From DATIUV01 sp049322755 (GTDB lineage Bacteria; Pseudomonadota; Gammaproteobacteria; Burkholderiales; UBA6910), in NCBI GenBank assembly GCA_049322755.1, contig JBMOQX010000007.1, positions 62,001 to 126,000 of the forward strand: 64,000 bases of DNA. Reading direction: 5' to 3'. Shown in pieces: positions 58,494 to 64,000 of the stretch. The notes below the pieces were generated by a model, which was not told the DNA's origin, made no database searches, and saw nothing but the letters and a program-made list of their open reading frames with translations. How positions within the stretch are numbered: the stretch's first letter is position 1; each line of letters starts with the position of its first letter. The translations under genes were made by a program, and so were the position numbers.

Positions 58494-58907
58494 TTACTTG
58501 ACAACCTGGAGCCTGGGGCGGCCGCTGCCGGGGGGCTGGGAGCCGTCGTCGCCCTGGGTGGGGGCCGCTTCTTCGCGCGGGGCGGCATCTTCGCCTTCCG
58601 CGGCCGGAAAGACCAGGCCTTGGCCGTTCTCCTTGGCAAAGATGGCAACCACGGCGTCCATCGCCACCGTGATCTCCCGCGACACGCCGCCGAACCGGGC
58701 CGAGAACTGCATCCGCTCGTTGTCCATGGTCAGGTCGCGGGTGGCGTCCGAGCCGATGTTGAGCACGATCTGCCCGTCCTTGACATATTCCATCGGCACC
58801 CGGGAACGCTGGTCGACCTGGACCGTGACGTACGGCGTTGCGCCGGCGTCCACGCACCATTCGTAGATGGCGCGGATCAGGTAGGGTTTGGTCGGCAACT
58901 CGCGCAT
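58494..58907 (-). CDS. sspB: ClpXP protease specificity-enhancing factor SspB
   Basis: SspB tethers ssrA-tagged proteins to ClpXP. The 137-aa protein has the substrate-binding domain (LPTKPYLIRAIYEWCVDAG, split after TKPYL; IVLNIGSDATRDL; FSARFGGVSREITVAMDAVVAIFAKENG in parts), a flexible acidic linker (EGEDAAPREEAAPTQGDDG) and the C-terminal ClpX-binding tail (RPRLQVVK, matching the family's LRVVK). It starts 3 bp after sspA, the usual pairing. Confidence 0.96.
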   Translation of the reverse strand: MRELPTKPYLIRAIYEWCVDAGATPYVTVQVDQRSRVPMEYVKDGQIVLNIGSDATRDLTMDNERMQFSARFGGVSREITVAMDAVVAIFAKENGQGLVFPAAEGEDAAPREEAAPTQGDDGSQPPGSGRPRLQVVK

Positions 58908-58910
58908 GCG

Positions 58911-59510
58911 CTATTTTCGCATGACCTTCTCGGAGGGCGTCAAAGCCTCGATGAAGGCCGGCCGGGAGAAGATGCGCTCCGCGTATTTCATCAGCGGCGC
59001 CGCCTGCTTCGGCATCTGGATGCCGTAGTGGTCGAGCCGCCACAGCAGCGGCGCGATGGCCACGTCCAGCATCGTGTACTCATCGCCGAGCATGAACTTC
59101 TGGCGCTGGAACACCGGCGCGATCTGGGTCAGGTTGTCGCGGATCACGATGCGGCCTTTTTCCGCGGTCTTCTGGCTGCCCTTCTCGATCGCCTGCACGT
59201 GGCAGAACAGCTCCTGCTCGAAGCGGAACAGGAACAGGCGCGCCCGCGCCCGCATCACCGGGTCCGCCGGCATCAGCTGCGGATGCGGGAAGCGGTCGTC
59301 GATGTACTCGTTGATGATGTTGGACTCGTACAGGATCAGGTCCCGGTCCACCAACACCGGCACCTGGTTGTACGGGTTCATCACCGCCAGATCCTCGGGC
59401 TTGTTGAAGAGATCGACGTCGATGATCTCGAAGTCCATCCCCTTCTCGTACAGGACGATGCGGCAACGGTGGCTGAAGGGACACGTGGTCCCCGAATAAA
59501 GTCTCATCAT
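58911..59510 (-). CDS. sspA: Stringent starvation protein A SspA
   Basis: GST-fold RNA-polymerase-associated protein of 199 aa: thioredoxin-like N-domain (MRLYSGTTCPFSHRCRIVLYEKG in two parts; NPYNQVPVLVDRDLILYESNIINEY) and helical C-domain (MLGDEYTMLDVAIAPLLWRL). GGGGAG lies upstream of ATG 59510. It is in the conserved petABC-sspAB arrangement, 46 bp after petC. Confidence 0.96.
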   Translation of the reverse strand: MMRLYSGTTCPFSHRCRIVLYEKGMDFEIIDVDLFNKPEDLAVMNPYNQVPVLVDRDLILYESNIINEYIDDRFPHPQLMPADPVMRARARLFLFRFEQELFCHVQAIEKGSQKTAEKGRIVIRDNLTQIAPVFQRQKFMLGDEYTMLDVAIAPLLWRLDHYGIQMPKQAAPLMKYAERIFSRPAFIEALTPSEKVMRK

Positions 59511-59556
59511 GGCGAACTCTCCCCTTTACCTCGGGCGCAACTGCGCGCGGCGCGCT

Positions 59557-60300
59557 TCAATGCACGTCTTTCCAGTATTCCTTCTTGAGGAGATAGGTCA
59601 GCACGAACAGCACGCCCAGGAACAGGACGACGATGATGCCGATCTGGCTGCGCTTCACCGCCGCCGGCTCGCCCATGTAGACGAGATAGTTCACCAGATC
59701 GCCGATCAGGGCGTCGTACTCCACCTTGGACAGCTTGCCGGGCTGCGCGAGCACGAGCTTCTTTACCGTGTGCCCGTCGCCGTCCCCTGAAGCCTTCTCT
59801 TCCTTCAGCTCCTGAATTCCCTGCAGCTCCCACAGCACGTGAGGCATGCCCACCTGGGGGAACGCCAGGTTGTTCCAGCCGGTCACCTTGGTTTCGTCGC
59901 GGTAGAACGTGCGCAGATAGGTGTAGAGCCAGTCCGCGCCGCGCGAGCGGGCGATCACCGTCAGGTCCGGCGGCGGCGCGCCGAACCATGCCGCCGCGTC
60001 CTTCCGGTCCATCGCCACCTTCATCTGCTCGCCCACCTTGTCGGCAGCGAACATCAGATTGTCCCGGATCTGGTCCTCGGTCAGCCCGAGGTCGGTCAGC
60101 CGGTTGTAGCGCATGAACTGCGCGCTGTGGCAGCTCAGGCAATAGTTAACGAATACCTGCGCGCCGCGCTGGAGCGACAGCGCGTTCTGCAGGTCCACGG
60201 GCGCGCGGTCCAGCTTGGCACCGCCGCCCGCCGCCAGCGCCGCCAGCGGCGCCAGCAGCAGGGCAGCGAGCACGCCGGCAAGGGTCGTCCTGGTCTTCAT
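59557..60300 (-). CDS. petC: Ubiquinol-cytochrome c reductase, cytochrome c1
   Basis: Membrane-anchored cytochrome c1 of 247 aa. It has a signal peptide (LAGVLAALLLAPLAALAAGG), the haem-binding motif CLSCH (NYCLSCHSAQFMRYNRLTDLG in parts), the axial Met region near PPDLTVIARSRGADWLYTYL (PPD motif), and a C-terminal TM helix (IGIIVVLFLGVLFVLTYLLKK). It transfers electrons from the Rieske protein to soluble cytochrome c. The start overlaps the petB stop by 4 bp. Confidence 0.97.
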   Translation of the reverse strand: MKTRTTLAGVLAALLLAPLAALAAGGGAKLDRAPVDLQNALSLQRGAQVFVNYCLSCHSAQFMRYNRLTDLGLTEDQIRDNLMFAADKVGEQMKVAMDRKDAAAWFGAPPPDLTVIARSRGADWLYTYLRTFYRDETKVTGWNNLAFPQVGMPHVLWELQGIQELKEEKASGDGDGHTVKKLVLAQPGKLSKVEYDALIGDLVNYLVYMGEPAAVKRSQIGIIVVLFLGVLFVLTYLLKKEYWKDVH

Positions 60301-61535
60301 CGGTCGGTCACTCGTTCCGGTTCGGGCTTGGTCTTGTCGATCTTCGTGTACCAGGGCATCAGCAGGAAGAACGCGAAGTACACGACGGTGAGTATCTGCG
60401 CCGTCAGCGTGCGGCCGGCCGTCGGCGGCAGCACGCCCAGGATGCCCAGGACCACGAAGCTCACCAGGAACGCCGCCAGGAAACCCTTGAACAGCGGGCC
60501 GCGATAGCGCACCGATTTCACCGGGCTGCGGTCGAGCCAGGGCAGAAAGAAGAAGATCAGCACCGCGGCGCCCATCACGGCCACGCCCGGGAACTGGGAG
60601 CCGAACATCGGCGGTACCGCCCGCAGCATCGCGTAATAGGGCGTGAAGTACCACACCGGCGCGATGTGCTCCGGCGTCTTCAGGGGATCGGCCGGGATGA
60701 AGTTGTTGTACTCGAGGAAGTACCCGCCCATCTCCGGCGCGAAGAACACCACGGCCGAGAACAGGATCAGGAAGAACACCGTCCCCATGATGTCCTTGAC
60801 CGTGTAATAGGGGTGAAACGGGATGCCGTCCAGCGGCTTGCCGTCGGGCCCCTTCTTCTTCTTGATCTCGACGCCGTCCGGGTTGTTGGAGCCCACCTCG
60901 TGCAGCGCGACGATATGGGCCGCCACCAGCCCCAGCAGCACCAGCGGCAGGGCGATGACGTGGAAGGCGAAGAAGCGGTTGAGGGTGGCGTCGGAGACCA
61001 CGAAGTCGCCGCGGATCCACACCGCCAGGTCCGGGCCGATGATCGGGATCGCCGCAAACAGGTTGACGATCACCTGCGCGCCCCAGTAGGACATCTGCCC
61101 CCACGGCAGCAGATAGCCGAAGAAGGCCTCGCCCATGAGCACCAGGTAGATCAGCACGCCGAAGATCCAGATCAGTTCGCGCGGCTTCTTGTAGGAGCCG
61201 TACATCATCCCGCGCAGCATGTGCAGGTAGACGACGATGAAGAAGGCGGAGGCGCCGGTGGAGTGCAGGTAGCGGATCAGCCAGCCCCACGACACGTCGC
61301 GCATGATGTACTCGACGGAGCCGAAGGCCTGGTTCGCGTCCGGCTTGTAGTTCATCGTGAGAAAGATGCCGGTGACGATCTGGATCACCAGCACCAAAAT
61401 GGCGAGCGAGCCGAAGTAGTACCAGAAATTGAAGTTCTTCGGCGCGTAGTACTCGGACAGGTGCGCCTTCCAGGTCGACGTCAGGGGAAAGCGCGCGTCA
61501 ACCCAGCCCAACAGAGCGGACATCTTGCCGTTCAT
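60297..61535 (-). CDS. petB: Ubiquinol-cytochrome c reductase, cytochrome b
   Basis: Full-length fused-type cytochrome b of 412 aa, with eight TM helices. The b-haem His pairs lie in TM2 and TM4 (IRYLHSTGASAFFIVVYLHMLRG in parts; FFAFHVIALPLVLLGLVAAH). The Qo-site PEW region is represented by PVWYFTPYYAMLRA, an expected variant of PEWY-containing loops in which Trp-Tyr is kept. ATG 61535 is 3 bp after the Rieske stop. Central to respiratory electron flow, including that from sulfite (Soe) via quinol. Confidence 0.97.
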   Translation of the reverse strand: MNGKMSALLGWVDARFPLTSTWKAHLSEYYAPKNFNFWYYFGSLAILVLVIQIVTGIFLTMNYKPDANQAFGSVEYIMRDVSWGWLIRYLHSTGASAFFIVVYLHMLRGMMYGSYKKPRELIWIFGVLIYLVLMGEAFFGYLLPWGQMSYWGAQVIVNLFAAIPIIGPDLAVWIRGDFVVSDATLNRFFAFHVIALPLVLLGLVAAHIVALHEVGSNNPDGVEIKKKKGPDGKPLDGIPFHPYYTVKDIMGTVFFLILFSAVVFFAPEMGGYFLEYNNFIPADPLKTPEHIAPVWYFTPYYAMLRAVPPMFGSQFPGVAVMGAAVLIFFFLPWLDRSPVKSVRYRGPLFKGFLAAFLVSFVVLGILGVLPPTAGRTLTAQILTVVYFAFFLLMPWYTKIDKTKPEPERVTDR

Positions 61536-61538
61536 CGA

Positions 61539-62132
61539 TCAGACCCCTTTGCTGTCTTCACCAATCAGGATCAGCGTGTCGCTGAGATACTTGTGCGGGG
61601 GAACTTCGAGGTTGGTGGGCGCAGGAACACCCGAATAGACCCGTCCCGCAAGGTCGAACTTGGATCCATGGCAGGGGCAGAAAAATCCCCCCAGCCAATC
61701 CGCGCCGAGATCCGCCGGCTTGACGTCGGGCCGGAACGTCGGGGAGCAGCCCAGGTGGGTGCAGATGCCCACCAGGACGAGATATTCGGGTTTGATCGAA
61801 CGGAACGCGTTGGTGGCGTAGGCGGGCTGCTGCTGCACCCGCGAGTCCGGGTCCGCCAGCAGATTCCTGACCTGGTCGAGGGTCGCGAGCATTTCCTTGG
61901 TGCGGTTGAGCACCCAGCACACCTTGCCGCGCCACTCCACCTGAACCAGCATGCCCGGCTCCAGCTTGGAGATGTCCACCTCCACCGGCGCGCCGGCGGC
62001 GCGGGCGCGCTCGCTGGGCATCATGCTGGCGACGAAGGGGATCATGGCGCCGACCGTGGCGACGCCGCCGACGACGCTGGTTGCAACGAGCAGCAGCTTG
62101 CGCCGCCCGCCATCGACTGGTTTTGCGCTCAT
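61539..62132 (-). CDS. petA: Ubiquinol-cytochrome c reductase, Rieske iron-sulfur subunit
   Basis: Rieske protein of 197 aa with a Tat signal/anchor (GGRRKLLLVATSVVGGVATVGA split over residues 8-29) and the [2Fe-2S] ligands in CTHLGC and CPCHGSKFD (CxH, CxxH). The usual S-S pair Cys are within those motifs. ATG 62132 has AGGA upstream and is preferred to an upstream start at 62171. First gene of petABC-sspAB; TAAAAT at 62181-62186 on the minus strand may be its -10. Confidence 0.97.
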   Translation of the reverse strand: MSAKPVDGGRRKLLLVATSVVGGVATVGAMIPFVASMMPSERARAAGAPVEVDISKLEPGMLVQVEWRGKVCWVLNRTKEMLATLDQVRNLLADPDSRVQQQPAYATNAFRSIKPEYLVLVGICTHLGCSPTFRPDVKPADLGADWLGGFFCPCHGSKFDLAGRVYSGVPAPTNLEVPPHKYLSDTLILIGEDSKGV

Positions 62133-62255
62133 GCCGGATTCCTGCCGTGTCCTGTTGTCGGGTATTGTCAAAAATCCGTTATTTTACCGGAGCGAGGACC
62201 AAAAATTAAAGTTTGCTGAAATATCCCGCCGCCGCGCCCCGGCACCGCGGCGCCG

Positions 62256-63002
62256 TCAAACGGGGTTGGGCACGTCCACGAACTCGTGCCAAAGGCCGAA
62301 ACGGTCGGCGAGATGCCGCCCCAGCGCCTGGACACCGAAGCGCTCCGTGGCGTGGTGGCCGGCCGAGACGAAGGCGACCCCCGCCTCACGCGCTTCCAGC
62401 ACCGTGCGTTCGGAGACCTCACCGGTAAGATAGGCGTCCACCCCGTGGCCCGCCGCCTCCAGCAGCAGGTCCTGGGCAGCGCCGGTGCACCAGGCCACGC
62501 GCCGCACCGGGCGGGCCCCGTCCCCCACCACCAGCGGCGCGCGCCCGAGCCGCGCCCCCACCAGCGCCGCGAACTCGCTCAAGCTGACTGCTGCGGAAAG
62601 CACGCCGAGGTGGCCCAGGTCCTGGTCGCCGAACCGGCCGGTGGCTGTGAGCCCGAGCCGGCCCGCCAGCTGCGCGTTGTTGCCCAGCTCCGCATGGGCG
62701 TCCAGGGGCAGGTGAAACGCGAACAGGTTGAGCCCGTGCCGGAGCAGCCGCTCCAGCCGCCCGCGCTTGACCCCGACCACGCGCGGATCCTCCCCGCGCC
62801 AGAAATATCCGTGATGGACCAGCAGTGCGTCGGCATCAAGCCCGATGGCGGCGTCGATCAGCTCCGACGACGCGGTGACGCCGGTGACCAGGCGCCGCAC
62901 GTCGGGGCGGCCTTCCACCTGCAGGCCGTTTGGGCAATAATCCTCATAGCGGGCCACCTGCAGCAGGTCCGCGAGGTAATTTTCCAGCTCGTTTCGATGC
63001 AT
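62256..63002 (-). CDS. Nif3-like dinuclear metal-centre protein (YbgI/DUF34 family)
   Basis: Conserved 248-aa hexameric metal-binding protein: ENYLADLLQVARYEDYCPNGLQVEG (in parts), LLVHHGYFWRGEDPRVVG, DAHAELGNNAQLA and the C-terminal VSAGHHATERFGVQALG. The His residues in these motifs form the two-metal site. Molecular function is not settled for the family; proposed to be a metal chaperone or a hydrolase. It sits between petA and a divergent DegS-type protease gene, a frequent neighbourhood in beta- and gammaproteobacteria. Confidence 0.94.
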   Translation of the reverse strand: MHRNELENYLADLLQVARYEDYCPNGLQVEGRPDVRRLVTGVTASSELIDAAIGLDADALLVHHGYFWRGEDPRVVGVKRGRLERLLRHGLNLFAFHLPLDAHAELGNNAQLAGRLGLTATGRFGDQDLGHLGVLSAAVSLSEFAALVGARLGRAPLVVGDGARPVRRVAWCTGAAQDLLLEAAGHGVDAYLTGEVSERTVLEAREAGVAFVSAGHHATERFGVQALGRHLADRFGLWHEFVDVPNPV

Positions 63003-63103
63003 GTTTTTTTGGTGAAGGCGTACCGACCGCGGGTGTTTCGGAGCTTACGCGCTCCCGACCCGGCGGCACCAGCCGACACCGGACCGCGGGTACCTCTCGT
63101 TTG

Positions 63104-64000
<897 letters not shown>

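Overview
The window is one continuous, gene-dense, GC-rich stretch with no insertion sequence, integrase, CRISPR array or rRNA. It looks like chromosome from a sulfur-oxidising betaproteobacterium. The reasons are soxYZB plus a cytoplasmic sulfite dehydrogenase gene (soeA), a petABC-sspA-sspB block, a Bug/TctC-type transporter, SucCD of betaproteobacterial type, and type IV pilin genes with sigma-54 promoters. Species cannot be assigned from sequence reading alone.

Layout. 1-6430: partial soeA (minus strand, cut by the window edge), a small unknown gene, a Ser/Thr kinase carrying a C-terminal cyclic-nucleotide-binding domain, moaC, and an M48 protease with TPRs. 6500-9350: soxY, soxZ, soxB. 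9421-16809: a tightly coupled operon with a MacA-like adaptor, a split MacB-like ATPase and permease, the polysaccharide ABC exporter Wzm/Wzt, and a double-methyltransferase protein. 17017-25946: a methyltransferase and six glycosyltransferases (surface polysaccharide synthesis). 25948-28971: a GT-C-like membrane protein with TPRs and two pilins, each pilin with its own sigma-54 promoter and terminator. 29159-37114: a minus-strand signalling cluster with GAF-HD-GYP, a GAF-GspE/PilB-like ATPase, an MBL-fold phosphodiesterase-like protein, an FHA protein, a PP2C phosphatase and a Ser/Thr kinase whose CHASE2 sensor has apparently been deleted.

37389-56925 is an oxalate/formate (C1) island: a formyltransferase-like protein, formyl-CoA transferase (frc), oxalyl-CoA decarboxylase (oxc), a divergent Crp/Fnr regulator, a cytidylate-kinase-like/BON protein, a tripartite transporter (tctCBA), UspA, a TerC-family protein, formate-tetrahydrofolate ligase (fhs), formate dehydrogenase (fdhAB) and succinyl-CoA synthetase (sucCD). 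Logically, oxalate is activated by Frc and decarboxylated by Oxc to formyl-CoA. The released formate is oxidised to NADH by FdhAB or loaded on folate by Fhs. Four intergenic regions in this island (before oxc, tctC, fhs and sucC) carry the same palindrome, TTGAC-N4-GTCAA. In front of oxc, fhs and sucC it sits exactly 41.5 bp upstream of the start predicted from a -10-like hexamer, which is class-II activator geometry. The Crp/Fnr protein encoded beside the oxc site is the obvious candidate regulator. This apparent regulon is the most notable result.

57031-64000: a small unknown ORF, a membrane-fusion protein, tRNA-Thr(TGT), sspB, sspA, the cytochrome bc1 genes petC, petB and petA, a Nif3-like protein, and a divergent DegS/DegQ-type protease cut by the window end.
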